A stretch of DNA of 64,000 nucleotides from Rickettsiales bacterium (GTDB lineage Bacteria > Pseudomonadota > Alphaproteobacteria > Rickettsiales > JALZUV01): positions 1 through 64,000 of the forward strand of contig JAQXAR010000024.1 in assembly GCA_029252805.1 (NCBI GenBank), written 5' to 3'. Under the pieces are notes generated by a model that was not told the DNA's origin, did no database searches, and saw only the letters and a list, made by a program, of their open reading frames with translations. Below, one piece after another: positions 8,249-15,101 of this stretch (within the stretch, counting starts at the first letter, position 1; each line of letters begins with the position of its first letter). The translations under genes were made by a program, and so were the position numbers.

Positions 8249-8718
8249 TGCAGGATTACTTTACCAACCTATCATTTTCGACAGGGGCAGCAGGGGCACG
8301 GTGGGCACTACCGTCAAAACCCACAGTGACAGCCGATGATAACAAAGCACTACGGTGCCCACCCACTAAAAAACCGCAGGGGCAGCGGTGGGCAGCAACC
8401 AAGAGTGCCCACCAGTGCCCACCATCAAAAACGCAAGGTGGGCAACGGCATGATAAGTCAAAACCCTTGCTCACAAAGGATTTCAGCGCCAGTGCCCCTG
8501 CTGCCCACCCTGCCCACCGTGTTTTGGAGGGTAATGCAACGCATTGGCATGAGCAGTACGAAGAGCGCATTGCTATTAGGCAACATGATGGTGAGTTGCC
8601 AATAGAGGAAGCGATCTATTTATCTCGCTGGGCGACCCTGCATCAGTTCGTGGTACTTCATCATCCCAGCGTCATGGCTGAATTTGAAACCGCAATCAAT
8701 CAACCGGTGAGGCACTAA
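8248..8718 (+). CDS. Hypothetical island protein carrying an octamer-rich segment
   Basis: A 156-residue protein I do not recognise. It starts within the stop of the DUF927 gene (TAATG) and ends within the start of the DUF5681 gene, so the three form a tight translational chain. Residues about 18-92 are low complexity, with repeated WA, CPP and AHPAH groups. This is the by-product of eight copies of an 8-bp DNA word. The C-terminal 60 residues (EERIAIRQHDGELPIEEAIY and on) look like a small folded domain. The DNA word strip may matter more than the protein there. Confidence 0.6.
   Translation: MQDYFTNLSFSTGAAGARWALPSKPTVTADDNKALRCPPTKKPQGQRWAATKSAHQCPPSKTQGGQRHDKSKPLLTKDFSASAPAAHPAHRVLEGNATHWHEQYEERIAIRQHDGELPIEEAIYLSRWATLHQFVVLHHPSVMAEFETAINQPVRH
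8300..8518. repeat. Eight exact copies of GGTGGGCA / TGCCCACC
   Basis: GGTGGGCA occurs at 8300, 8387 and 8437. Its complement TGCCCACC occurs at 8356, 8406, 8416, 8502 and 8511. All are exact octamers in both orientations within 219 bases, with spacings of 56, 31, 19, 10, 21, 65 and 9. The strip lies directly after the element's helicase gene, where iterons of an origin would be expected. Confidence 0.85.
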
Positions 8719-9164
8719 TGACTGATAATACAGAATCAGAACAGTCTGAGGAAAAACCTTGGCAATTTAGCGCCGGTCAATCTGGCAATCCATCTGGCCG
8801 CCCTAAAGGGTCACGCAATCGCGCCACATTAGCCGTACAGGCATTGCTAGAGGGTGAAGGTGAGGCAATCACTCGCAAAGCCATTGAGAGCGCTAAAGAA
8901 GGCGATATGACAGCCATTCGTTTGGTATTGGAGCGACTGCTTCCACCTCGTAAAGATGCGCCGGTATCGTTTGAACTTCCGCCGCTTAAAACGGCTGAGG
9001 ATTTGCCAGTCGCTATTGCTGCACTTATCGAGGCGGTATCTATTGGCGAGTTAACACCGATAGAAGCACAAAGCGTGGCGAACCTATTAGAGCTCCACCA
9101 CCGTTCATTAGAAGCCTGTGAGTTGGAGCAACGTATTACCGCACTAGAGGGGAAGCAGATATGA
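8718..9164 (+). CDS. DUF5681 domain protein
   Basis: A 148-residue protein common in phages and integrative elements of proteobacteria. The N-terminal signature WQFSAGQSGNPSGRPKGSRN (about 16-35) is the DUF5681 motif, a basic glycine/proline-rich stretch thought to contact nucleic acid. The rest is helical with a leucine-rich C-terminus. The family's function is not established; a link to phage packaging or DNA handling is only suggested by context. It overlaps both neighbours (TAATG before, ATGA after), showing tight coupling in the island operon. Confidence 0.8.
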   Translation: MTDNTESEQSEEKPWQFSAGQSGNPSGRPKGSRNRATLAVQALLEGEGEAITRKAIESAKEGDMTAIRLVLERLLPPRKDAPVSFELPPLKTAEDLPVAIAALIEAVSIGELTPIEAQSVANLLELHHRSLEACELEQRITALEGKQI

Positions 9165-9328
9165 GCAAGTTACTATCGAAGCGATTAGAGCAGTTGGAGC
9201 GAGATACCCACTCTGATGATGAGATGCGATAGGTGCTGGCTTATCTAGGTGATACCACCGCTGATAATATTACCGTCACAGCGGCTTCATACCGCACGCA
9301 TGAGCAATGGCTAGATGAATTACAATAG
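9161..9328 (+). pseudogene. Small coiled protein interrupted by an in-frame TAG
   Basis: Starts at ATG 9161, overlapping the DUF5681 stop (ATGA). It codes for 23 residues (MSKLLSKRLEQLERDTHSDD and three more) before TAG at 9230-9232. The same frame continues for 31 codons, ending ASYRTHEQWLDELQ and TAG 9326-9328. A GTG directly follows the internal TAG, so reinitiation is possible. The N-terminus matches the next two small genes (M-K-L--RL--LE pattern). The simplest reading is a point-mutated pseudogene; a split gene or sequencing error cannot be excluded. Confidence 0.55.
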
Positions 9329-9339
9329 GAGTAAGTAGG

Positions 9340-9534
9340 ATGAGTAAACCACTAGAGAAACGTATTGGTAAGTTGGAGAAATCCATCACGCCGGATGAGA
9401 GGCCATTTCGGTTTTTATTTTGTGAGGTTGGTGAAACCAGTGAAGAGGCACGCGTACGCTATAACGCTGACAAGCCCGATGATCTGCTATGTGATGATGA
9501 TAATATTATGATTATCAGGTGGTGCAAGCCATGA
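9340..9534 (+). CDS. Small island protein with N-terminal coiled motif
   Basis: A 64-residue acidic protein of unknown function. It begins MSKPLEKRIGKLEKSI, the same short amphipathic helix seen in the genes before and after. The middle (RPFRFLFCEVGETSEEARVR) looks like a small alpha/beta unit. A ribosome site (AGGAGTAAGTAGG) precedes the ATG. Its stop overlaps the next start as ATGA at 9531-9534. The family resembles small proteins that follow DUF5681 genes in integrated elements. Confidence 0.6.
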   Translation: MSKPLEKRIGKLEKSITPDERPFRFLFCEVGETSEEARVRYNADKPDDLLCDDDNIMIIRWCKP

Positions 9535-9728
9535 ATCGATTGAACAACCGATTAGATAAGCTGGAGAACCTTAATAGGGCTGCGAGCTTACAATCCATTC
9601 CTGCAGATGAAACAGCTGCGCAGCGTTATTTACGTTTACTTGATATGGTGCCTAGGCAAAGAGCATCTAACCACAGTAATCAATATACCCCAGAGGAAGC
9701 CCATCGAGTGCTGAAAGGGGAACTCTAA
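9531..9728 (+). CDS. Small island protein with N-terminal coiled motif
   Basis: A 65-residue protein of unknown function starting MNRLNNRLDKLENLN, the third member of a set of adjacent small proteins sharing this helix. A GTG at 9519 would add four residues, but the ATGA overlap with the previous gene at 9531 strongly favours the ATG. The C-terminus (YTPEEAHRVLKGEL) is helical. This is the last gene of the overlapping island operon. Confidence 0.55.
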   Translation: MNRLNNRLDKLENLNRAASLQSIPADETAAQRYLRLLDMVPRQRASNHSNQYTPEEAHRVLKGEL

Positions 9729-9831
9729 CAGCACAAATAGGTAGGGTGGGTCAAATGTTCAGCGCTTGCCTTTTAGGGGCGGTGCGGGAGTCACATTTTT
9801 ACCGCCACAATAAATACATCATGAAAGGTTA

Positions 9832-10092
9832 ATGCGAATCTTAGTGGCTTCCTATTATGAAGATTGTGTGAAGTTATTTACTTCGTCACGAAGCTGTAAC
9901 GATTTTCTATTACCTTCCGTGGGCGTTTTTATCTCTTTTAGATTTCAGGTTTCTTACCCTCACCATCATTTGCTCCATTCTCTTCTACAAGAAGAATCTG
10001 AGCATACGGAAAATTCAAAGTATTTTACTTATGAAATTCCCAAAACAGACAAACTCGCACGGCAATATTGCCAATTGCATGATAAAAAATAA
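9832..10092 (+). CDS. Doubtful small reading frame
   Basis: An 86-codon frame ending 6 bases before the next gene. The composition (many S, H, Y, L without pattern) does not look like a protein, and no ribosome site precedes it. It is recorded because the 370 bases between 9728 and 10099 hold nothing else I can identify. Most likely non-coding leader. Confidence 0.15.
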   Translation: MRILVASYYEDCVKLFTSSRSCNDFLLPSVGVFISFRFQVSYPHHHLLHSLLQEESEHTENSKYFTYEIPKTDKLARQYCQLHDKK

Positions 10093-10098
10093 AACATC

Positions 10099-10701
10099 AT
10101 GACAAAATTCTTATTAGTGGCAATGCTGACGCTTTGCGCAGTAACCACAACTAATGCTCAGGACACTTGGAGCTTGGGCAGCTCTGCGAACTTCACTACG
10201 TTGAATGTGGATGGAAACACTACCGATATTTTTGCGGTAGGTATTTCTATTCAAACTCCAACTTACACCGGGGTTACAGTTCGAATTGGTGGGTCCGACC
10301 TTGTTAACCCTTTCAATGGTAATGAGGAGAAAGTTTTAGTATTAGCTGTCTCACAAGGGGTGGCATTATTAAAATTAACTGAATGGCTGAATGTTCCTGT
10401 CGCTGTATTGATAGAGCACATTTCAGCACAAGGTGGTTTTAGTAAAACCTTCGCCTTTTCCTTAGGTGCAGGTACAGGACTTTGGTTCAAAGTTAATGAT
10501 AAATTGACCTTAAAAGCTAATGCTACTTATAGTCACAGATGGTCTAAATTGTTCGGATTCGAACAACCACCTTTGTGGACTATCGGAGGCGGGCCAGGCT
10601 TTGCTTTGAAGGTGGTAGATCAATTAACCTTCAGTGCGGATTACAATTTTCGTGACACTGGCTCAACAACGCTGGTGGTAAGGGGGATCTACTCCTTCTA
10701 A
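10099..10701 (+). CDS. Predicted outer-membrane beta-barrel protein
   Basis: A 200-residue exported protein. A signal peptide (about 1-20, ending TNAQ) is followed by alternating hydrophobic/polar strands throughout, glycine-rich turns (GAGTGLWF, GGGPGFAL), and a C-terminal strand ending in phenylalanine (VVRGIYSF). A C-terminal aromatic residue is the usual signal for outer-membrane assembly. I do not recognise a specific family. It lies inside the island but looks intact and is followed by a terminator, so it may be expressed cargo. Confidence 0.65.
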   Translation: MTKFLLVAMLTLCAVTTTNAQDTWSLGSSANFTTLNVDGNTTDIFAVGISIQTPTYTGVTVRIGGSDLVNPFNGNEEKVLVLAVSQGVALLKLTEWLNVPVAVLIEHISAQGGFSKTFAFSLGAGTGLWFKVNDKLTLKANATYSHRWSKLFGFEQPPLWTIGGGPGFALKVVDQLTFSADYNFRDTGSTTLVVRGIYSF

Positions 10702-10773
10702 TTTTTTAACAAGAGTCAGGCAGTTTCTCAACCGCTTGTTTCTATTTTTTTCTGTCTCTATGAGACACCCATG

Positions 10774-10816
10774 AAGGGGAGATTGCCGCATTGCGCCGCA
10801 TCTCCCCTTAATTTTT
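10774..10816. terminator. Terminator between convergent genes
   Basis: AAGGGGAGAT at 10774-10783 pairs perfectly with ATCTCCCCTT at 10800-10809, with a 16-base loop. A T run (10812-10816) follows on the plus strand. It lies between the beta-barrel gene (plus) and a minus-strand gene. Confidence 0.75.
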
Positions 10817-10874
10817 GTCTAAATTTAGCCCCACTGCATCACGCTATTCACATGACACGGCGGGGTTTGAGTGG

Positions 10875-11201
10875 TTAGGCTGCCTGTCTCTTCTCAATAG
10901 CTGGTTGCTGTGCTATAGCATTTAGCAAACCTACAATCTCTGGGTATCTATCATGTAGTGGTGACTCACTTTGATGACAAAAAAGCATATAAGCGGCGGC
11001 GGCTTGGGCATCATCTAATGATTCAATCGAACTGATAGCACCTAACTTCTCATCCATCTCTTTTTCTAATGTTATCAACCCCTGTTCTATTGTCTCTACG
11101 TTTTCAGCGGCTTTGTCGCTTTCATCTTGAGCCGCTCTCCACTTGTGGTACTGCGCTTTATGAACACTATAAGCCTGTGCGAAGGTTCTCTTGTTATTCA
11201 T
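10875..11201 (-). CDS. Hypothetical helical protein
   Basis: A 108-residue protein of unknown function. The first 70 residues are strongly helical with a heptad-like pattern (DESDKAAENVETIEQGLITL), so a coiled coil is likely. The C-terminal part is alanine-rich. No signal peptide or membrane segment is present. It lies in the island, separated from its convergent neighbour by a terminator. Composition fits a real mobile-element gene, but there is no family match I can name. Confidence 0.55.
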   Translation of the reverse strand: MNNKRTFAQAYSVHKAQYHKWRAAQDESDKAAENVETIEQGLITLEKEMDEKLGAISSIESLDDAQAAAAYMLFCHQSESPLHDRYPEIVGLLNAIAQQPAIEKRQAA

Positions 11202-11529
11202 CTTACGCTCCCTAGTTTGATTCAGCTAAAAGCGTAGCGCTTTGCTTGAGCGCATATTCGATTGCACAGCTAAAAGGCTGTTTCCCTAAATGGGTATCAA
11301 CATACTCGTCATGTAATAGTTCAGGCGTCTAGTTTGGAGCGGATAGAAAGAGCCCTGCTAGATGGCGGCACGGTTAGCTTTATCAATGAAGGTAAAAACT
11401 ACGGCGTTATGCTTAATGGTGAGGTTGTTAGGGAGTAATTCTTGCTGTTCGCTTTTATCGCTTGAGCGACCTATTTGCGACCTAGAAGAAAATGGTGATT
11501 TTTCAAAAACCACCCAACCTATTGAAAAA
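11202..11529. other. Intergenic stretch with a short gene remnant
   Basis: No full gene is seen here. A plus-strand frame at 11334-11438 (TTG start possible) reads LERIERALLDGGTVSFINEG and 14 more residues to a TAA. This looks like the tail of a small phage-type gene. Its upstream part is closed by a stop after about 20 further codons. Confidence 0.3.
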
Positions 11530-11577
11530 CATGGTGCCGCCTACAAGATTCGAACTTGTGGCCTCGTCATTACCAAT
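11530..11577 (-). repeat. 48-bp copy of the 3' half of tRNA-Thr (attachment-site repeat A)
   Basis: Identical over 48 bases to 15025-15072, the 3' half of the intact tRNA-Thr including the anticodon loop and CCA. After the shared ...TTACCAAT the two sequences diverge. This is the pattern left when an element integrates in the anticodon loop and carries its own 3' half. Confidence 0.9.
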
Positions 11578-11698
11578 TATTCCTTTGCGTCTACGCCGTA
11601 GCCCTATCCATTACCCTGCATTGCGCTGTGACATTGCCTTTTGAGGATCGATATTGCGAATCGATTACTCTGTTTTACCCTGTAGTTTGCTGAAACCG

Positions 11699-11717
11699 CC
11701 TTCTTAAATCCTTCTTA
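11699..11717. repeat. Arm-type direct repeat CCTTCTTA x2 (left)
   Basis: CCTTCTTA at 11699-11706 and 11710-11717, spaced 11 bases start to start. The same word with the same spacing recurs at 15438 and 15449. It is near an att core, so it likely binds the integrase arm domain. Confidence 0.55.
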
Positions 11718-11745
11718 ATCACAAAATCATCACCTAAAACGAATG

Positions 11746-11775
11746 AAGAGGTTCTCAATTTCTTGAAAACCTCTT
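11746..11775 (-). terminator. Weak hairpin after the minus-strand gene
   Basis: AAGAGGTT at 11746-11753 and AACCTCTT at 11768-11775 form an 8-bp stem with a 14-base loop, 19 bases downstream of the gene ending at 11794. There is no clear T run on the minus strand, so the role is uncertain. Confidence 0.3.
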
Positions 11776-11793
11776 ACCATTCTGAGGAGAGCA

Positions 11794-12147
11794 TTAATCT
11801 TTCTCCTCATCTTTGCTGCGACTGCCCAGTATTACTGAAGGCGCAAATCCGATGCCTGAGATATAAGATTTTCTCATGTTCTCCAGATTTTGCTTATCAG
11901 CCTTCGACTGTAAGTCTGCCATTCGTTGAAACTCTCGTAAACCTTGTTCAGATCTCCTTTTACGTTCCTCTGCATCCTTCTTGTTTTCTCGTTCCTCCCA
12001 TTCCGCATTTTCTCTACGAATACGATCTCGATTTTTTTCGAGTTCATTTTCCCAGAACTTGCGGTCAGAACGATTTAAGATTGAAGAGAGTCCCCAAAAG
12101 AAAACCAACACTCCTGCTACCATTAAAGCAATGTGATACCATTCCAT
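11794..12147 (-). CDS. Single-pass membrane protein with coiled coil
   Basis: A 117-residue protein of unknown function. One N-terminal membrane helix (about 5-24, HIALMVAGVLVFFWGLSSIL) is followed by a long charged helix (27-90) rich in E, R, K and N that should form a coiled coil, and a short polar tail. Topology is probably N-out with the coil in the cytoplasm. It is the first gene inside the left edge of the tRNA-Thr element. It may be cargo or a membrane partner of the nuclease protein in the same element, which is only an inference from proximity. Confidence 0.6.
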   Translation of the reverse strand: MEWYHIALMVAGVLVFFWGLSSILNRSDRKFWENELEKNRDRIRRENAEWEERENKKDAEERKRRSEQGLREFQRMADLQSKADKQNLENMRKSYISGIGFAPSVILGSRSKDEEKD

Positions 12148-12383
12148 GATAAAGATTTTTGATTAAAAAATGATCGAGCCATCGCGGTTTTTGCGTCGTT
12201 AAGAATCGCTCGTTCAAATACTGTAACGAGTGGTAACAACCACCAAAGTATGAATTGAATAAATCAAAATACTCACACAAAAACCAGCCTCTATATTACC
12301 AAAAATTAAGACTCATAACAACCTATGTCATCAAATCTTAATAAATCGCTGCATGACTCTTTCACAACCCAAGTATTTCCACG

Positions 12384-12617
12384 TTAATCTTCGATCTGTT
12401 CCAACATATCACTGATCCTCACGTCCAGAGCAGAAGCTAGCCTCAGCATCGTTGCCAGTGTAGGATTACTATTACCTGCTTCGATTTTCGAGATCGCCTG
12501 ACGCGTCACACCCGATCTATCTGCCAATTTATCATGACTATAACCTAACGACTTCCTGCGTTTCTTAATGTCCGCAGCGTAGTTATTGATAAACTGTTCA
12601 ACTTCTTTTCTTTTCAC
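12384..12617 (-). CDS. XRE-family transcriptional repressor
   Basis: A 77-residue protein that is almost entirely a helix-turn-helix of the Cro/C1 (HTH_3) type. The recognition region reads DKLADRSGVTRQAISKIEAG (about 29-48), followed by NPTLATMLRLASALDV, the standard family continuation. It should bind DNA as a dimer. A perfect 10-bp palindrome lies 31 bases upstream of its start, between it and the divergent gene at 12692. It probably represses both itself and the plus-strand genes, as element control proteins do. Confidence 0.88.
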   Translation of the reverse strand: MKRKEVEQFINNYAADIKKRRKSLGYSHDKLADRSGVTRQAISKIEAGNSNPTLATMLRLASALDVRISDMLEQIED

Positions 12618-12647
12618 CTCATCAAACTAGCAGATTGACGCGAGAGC

Positions 12648-12671
12648 GTTACGCAACTACAGTTGCGTAAC
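12648..12671. promoter_or_regulatory. Operator palindrome for the XRE repressor
   Basis: GTTACGCAAC (12648-12657), spacer TACA, GTTGCGTAAC (12662-12671): a perfect 10-bp inverted repeat in the divergent promoter region. A further TTACGTGAG half-site-like word follows at about 12678. Position and symmetry fit repressor binding. Confidence 0.8.
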
Positions 12672-12691
12672 TATAATTACGTGAGGTTAAA

Positions 12692-12856
12692 ATGAATCAT
12701 TCCCTAAAAACACTAACAGCGGCAGCAATCATCGCTGCTTCACTCTTCCCTGTCACAGTAACTGCCGATCCTGCCATTGATAATTACTGTTTCAGTACCA
12801 CTACCAAACTATCCTATCGTATCCATCTTCAACGTAACAGTGGTTATCCTTACTGA
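12692..12856 (+). CDS. Short exported protein, probably a truncated gene
   Basis: A 54-residue frame from ATG 12692 to TGA 12854. The first 26 residues are a good signal peptide (MNHSLKTLTAAAIIAASLFP then VTVTA before DPAIDN). The remainder is only about 28 residues and has no recognised domain. It begins 20 bases after the operator palindrome, so it is probably the first gene repressed by the XRE protein. The mature part overlaps the start of the recombinase fragment in another frame. This suggests that a deletion joined a secreted-protein start to a recombinase end. Confidence 0.5.
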   Translation: MNHSLKTLTAAAIIAASLFPVTVTADPAIDNYCFSTTTKLSYRIHLQRNSGYPY

Positions 12857-13445
12857 TCGCAAGTTGTGGTTCACAGAGGAATCTAGAACCTCATTGTTGA
12901 AAGAGGATCAGATTTATCCGTGGATGCAACATCTTCAATCTTACCCTAACGATGTCATGTACGATTCTATCCTGCTCATGCTCCTCAGTGGAGTCCGTAA
13001 AAACGAAGCATTCAAACTGAAGTGGTCTGATGTTGATTTTGAGGATCGTTCATTCATCCTACGTAACACAAAAAATCGAACCGATCATGAATTACCCATT
13101 ACGACTCAAATTGAAACAGTCCTTAAACGCCGTTTAACCTCCCGTATGAACGATTATGTCTTTCCAAGCAATCGAAGCAACAGCGGACACTTAATCAACA
13201 TCAGTAAAGCAGTGAATCATACGAATGAGCAATCCAACCTATCCATCACTGTTCATGATCTCCGTAGAACATTTTCCATGATCGCCTCAAGACTTGACTT
13301 CAACGATTACACTATCAAACGCCTCATCAATCACAGTACTAAATCAGATGTTACTTCCATCTACCTACCTATTGATACTGATGATCTTCGTAAACCTCTT
13401 CAAACCATCAATGATAAACTCAATAAGATACTCATAAACATTTAA
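12777..13445 (+). pseudogene. Tyrosine recombinase (integrase), catalytic domain only
   Basis: A 222-residue frame containing the full catalytic domain of a phage-type integrase: Arg74 (SGVRKNEAF), Lys99 in the beta-hairpin, His160 and Arg163 (HDLRRTF), His186 (LINHST) and Tyr196 as nucleophile. The usual N-terminal arm-binding and core-binding domains, about 150-200 residues, are missing. The first 25 residues do not resemble the family. Homology seems to begin around TDRKLWFTEESRT. The protein could still dimerise or cleave, but arm-site binding should be lost. It is the only recombinase visible and is the likely source of the integration at tRNA-Thr. Confidence 0.75.
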
Positions 13446-13584
13446 CCTAATTACAATTATCCCAATCATCATATCCACCCATAGCAGTACCAATGCATCG
13501 CTACTAAACGTCACAGAGTTTGAGGATGTAGATGATCGTCAGAAGCGCTGAGTGGTGCACACAGTTACTGATCAATCACGAATG

Positions 13585-13926
13585 TTAACGAGTGAAGATG
13601 AACTCGTTTGAAATCAAGAAGTTTTCGTAATTTTTCTCACGAGCGGTTTGCTTCGTAATGTACTCAGCAATTCGTCCTAAATCTCCGTTATTCAGAGGCT
13701 GTAATGTTGATTTGATTGCAGACTCATTATCAACCGCAACATAAACCTCACCCGAAGGAACAATCTCCTCCCATGCCTTTTCAGCATGATGCAAAAAGTT
13801 GCAGTCATTTACCCGAAGCAGTGAATGATAGTGGATGTTCGTCTCACAATTTTCGAGAACCCTACAGTAACACTTGGGCATTACACTCAGGCTGTCCGTG
13901 GCGGCGAAGAAGCGATGGAAATGCTT
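13585..13926 (-). pseudogene. HUH-type Rep / rolling-circle initiator fragment
   Basis: From ATG 13881 the frame gives 98 residues, but family-like sequence continues upstream without an ATG (HFHRFFAATDSLSV) to a TGA just beyond 13926. Motif II of HUH endonucleases is present as NIHYHSLLRV (two histidines around a bulky residue). A Y-x-x-K motif (EYITK) about 60 residues later matches the catalytic tyrosine motif. The N-terminal motif I region is gone. This is probably the decayed replication or mobilisation protein of the element. The family call rests on two short motifs. Confidence 0.5.
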
Positions 13927-13979
13927 TCAGGGTATTAGCGTTGGCTGCTTAATCAACTTAACCTTAAGGCCTGCAAGTT

Positions 13980-14912
13980 TTAGTAGTTCTGGGTCTTCTT
14001 ATCTCTTTCTCGTATAATAGATTTCAACTCTTCACCTGCCGCTACACCCGTGGCGGCGATTGCATCTGCAACATTAAGCCATTGATCTAGATTCGAATCG
14101 TTAAGTGACTTTTTGGCAAGGACGCAAACGCGGAAACCAATTCCTAGTTCGTTCCAAAATTGATGATCACCTAAAGTTTCCCAGCTTGTAGCTGCCGCTA
14201 AAATAGAAGGTTCGGAAAGCTCAGCTTTTACCAGTTCGATTGTATCAAGAAATAAACGCGCAATGGTTGGGCATGCATTCGATATTACAGTTATCTCTGT
14301 TAGAATTGGAAAAAAGGGCAATAGCTGATCATCTGTCAGTCCCTTCGTATATGCAGTAGCACTACCAAAGCCCTCACTTGTTTTTAAAAAGAAGGCTAAT
14401 ATGAGCTCTTTAAGATGTATCTCCATACCTTTTTGTGGAGATTGTATACGCATCTGATTATTACTGCGCCCCGCCGTAGTAAGTAGCTCTAAAAAAGATT
14501 CGGCAGTTGTGGTGTGTCTTGCAAGTTCTAAGGATTCTTGAACGCCGTTTTCGATAGCTCCTGTAGTGCGTTCTATGGCTGCTGCGTAGTATCGTGAAGG
14601 AGCTATAGTCCTGCTTTTAACAATATTAGCAACGATAGTGGCAAAGTTTTGATTATTCTCTGTAAAGGCTATGGATCGTTTCGCTTGTATCTCTAGGCAC
14701 TTTTCCTCGCCAGACTTCGTTATTCCTTTTACAATAACGTCATCAAGTGGATACCCTTGTTGATGCCGCTGGAACTCAATTCTTTTAACTTCCACATTCG
14801 GCATCCCAAATGCTTCAGTTCCAACAAGCATGGCCAACGCATAGTGCGTTCCTACTTTTACTTCAAACTGTGCTCCTGCTGGTCCAGTCGCTCTTGGGCT
14901 AGAATCTTTCAT
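13980..14912 (-). CDS. DUF4297/Cap4-like nuclease-domain protein
   Basis: A 310-residue cytoplasmic protein. Residues about 10-95 match the N-terminal nuclease domain seen in DUF4297/Cap4-type and related large anti-phage proteins. It shows the opening GAQFEVKVGTHYALAML, an acidic pair in PLDDVIV (Asp57/Asp58), and EIQAK (Glu74, Lys78), together forming a PD-(D/E)xK-type site. The rest is helical, with no P-loop visible. Family members are usually much longer, with an ATPase or sensor part, so this one is either a stand-alone nuclease or a shortened version. It sits as cargo beside the tRNA edge of the element, a typical place for defence genes. Function is inferred, not shown. Confidence 0.55.
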   Translation of the reverse strand: MKDSSPRATGPAGAQFEVKVGTHYALAMLVGTEAFGMPNVEVKRIEFQRHQQGYPLDDVIVKGITKSGEEKCLEIQAKRSIAFTENNQNFATIVANIVKSRTIAPSRYYAAAIERTTGAIENGVQESLELARHTTTAESFLELLTTAGRSNNQMRIQSPQKGMEIHLKELILAFFLKTSEGFGSATAYTKGLTDDQLLPFFPILTEITVISNACPTIARLFLDTIELVKAELSEPSILAAATSWETLGDHQFWNELGIGFRVCVLAKKSLNDSNLDQWLNVADAIAATGVAAGEELKSIIRERDKKTQNY

Positions 14913-15026
14913 TTGAGAAATGTATACATTCGGTCCATTTTTCGCAAACTTTCAGAAAGTATTTTACGGTTCTCTAATTTGAATTTCTTGACTGAGGTCT
15001 ATACTCGCCTAACATATTGAGAAGCA

Positions 15027-15101
15027 TGGTGCCGCCTACAAGATTCGAACTTGTGGCCTCGTCATTACCAATGACGCGCTCTACCCCTGAGCTAAGGCGG
15101 C
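15027..15101 (-). tRNA. tRNA-Thr (anticodon GGT)
   Basis: Complete cloverleaf on the minus strand. The acceptor stem GCCGCC/GGCGGC, D arm GCTCAGGGGTAGAGC, anticodon stem CGTCA/TGACG with loop TTGGTAA (anticodon GGT), T arm ACAAG/CTTGT with loop TTCGAAT, and encoded CCA at 15029-15027 are all intact. Its 3' half is identical to the repeat at 11530-11577, so it was probably restored by an integrated element. Confidence 0.95.

Larger units (their letters stand above)
11530..15072. mobile_element. 3.5-kb element integrated at tRNA-Thr(GGT)
   Basis: Bounded by exact 48-bp direct repeats of the tRNA-Thr 3' half; the right copy is part of the intact tRNA. Contents: a membrane/coiled protein, an XRE repressor with operator, a secreted mini-protein, a truncated tyrosine recombinase, an HUH Rep remnant and a nuclease-domain protein. 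Arm-type direct repeats lie 120 bases inside the left edge. The recombinase and Rep are truncated, so it is probably immobile now. Confidence 0.75.

Noticed and set aside
8300-8518. CRISPR array
   Set aside because: The octamers are too short, irregularly spaced and in both orientations; no spacer-repeat periodicity exists here or elsewhere in the window.
11362-11601. 79-codon plus-strand frame
   Set aside because: Its second half is a translation of the tRNA-Thr repeat at 11530-11577, so it is not a gene.
11600-11640. Continuation of the tRNA-Thr 5' half beyond repeat A
   Set aside because: TGCGTCTACGCCGTAGCC only vaguely resembles the D arm and does not pair as a tRNA.
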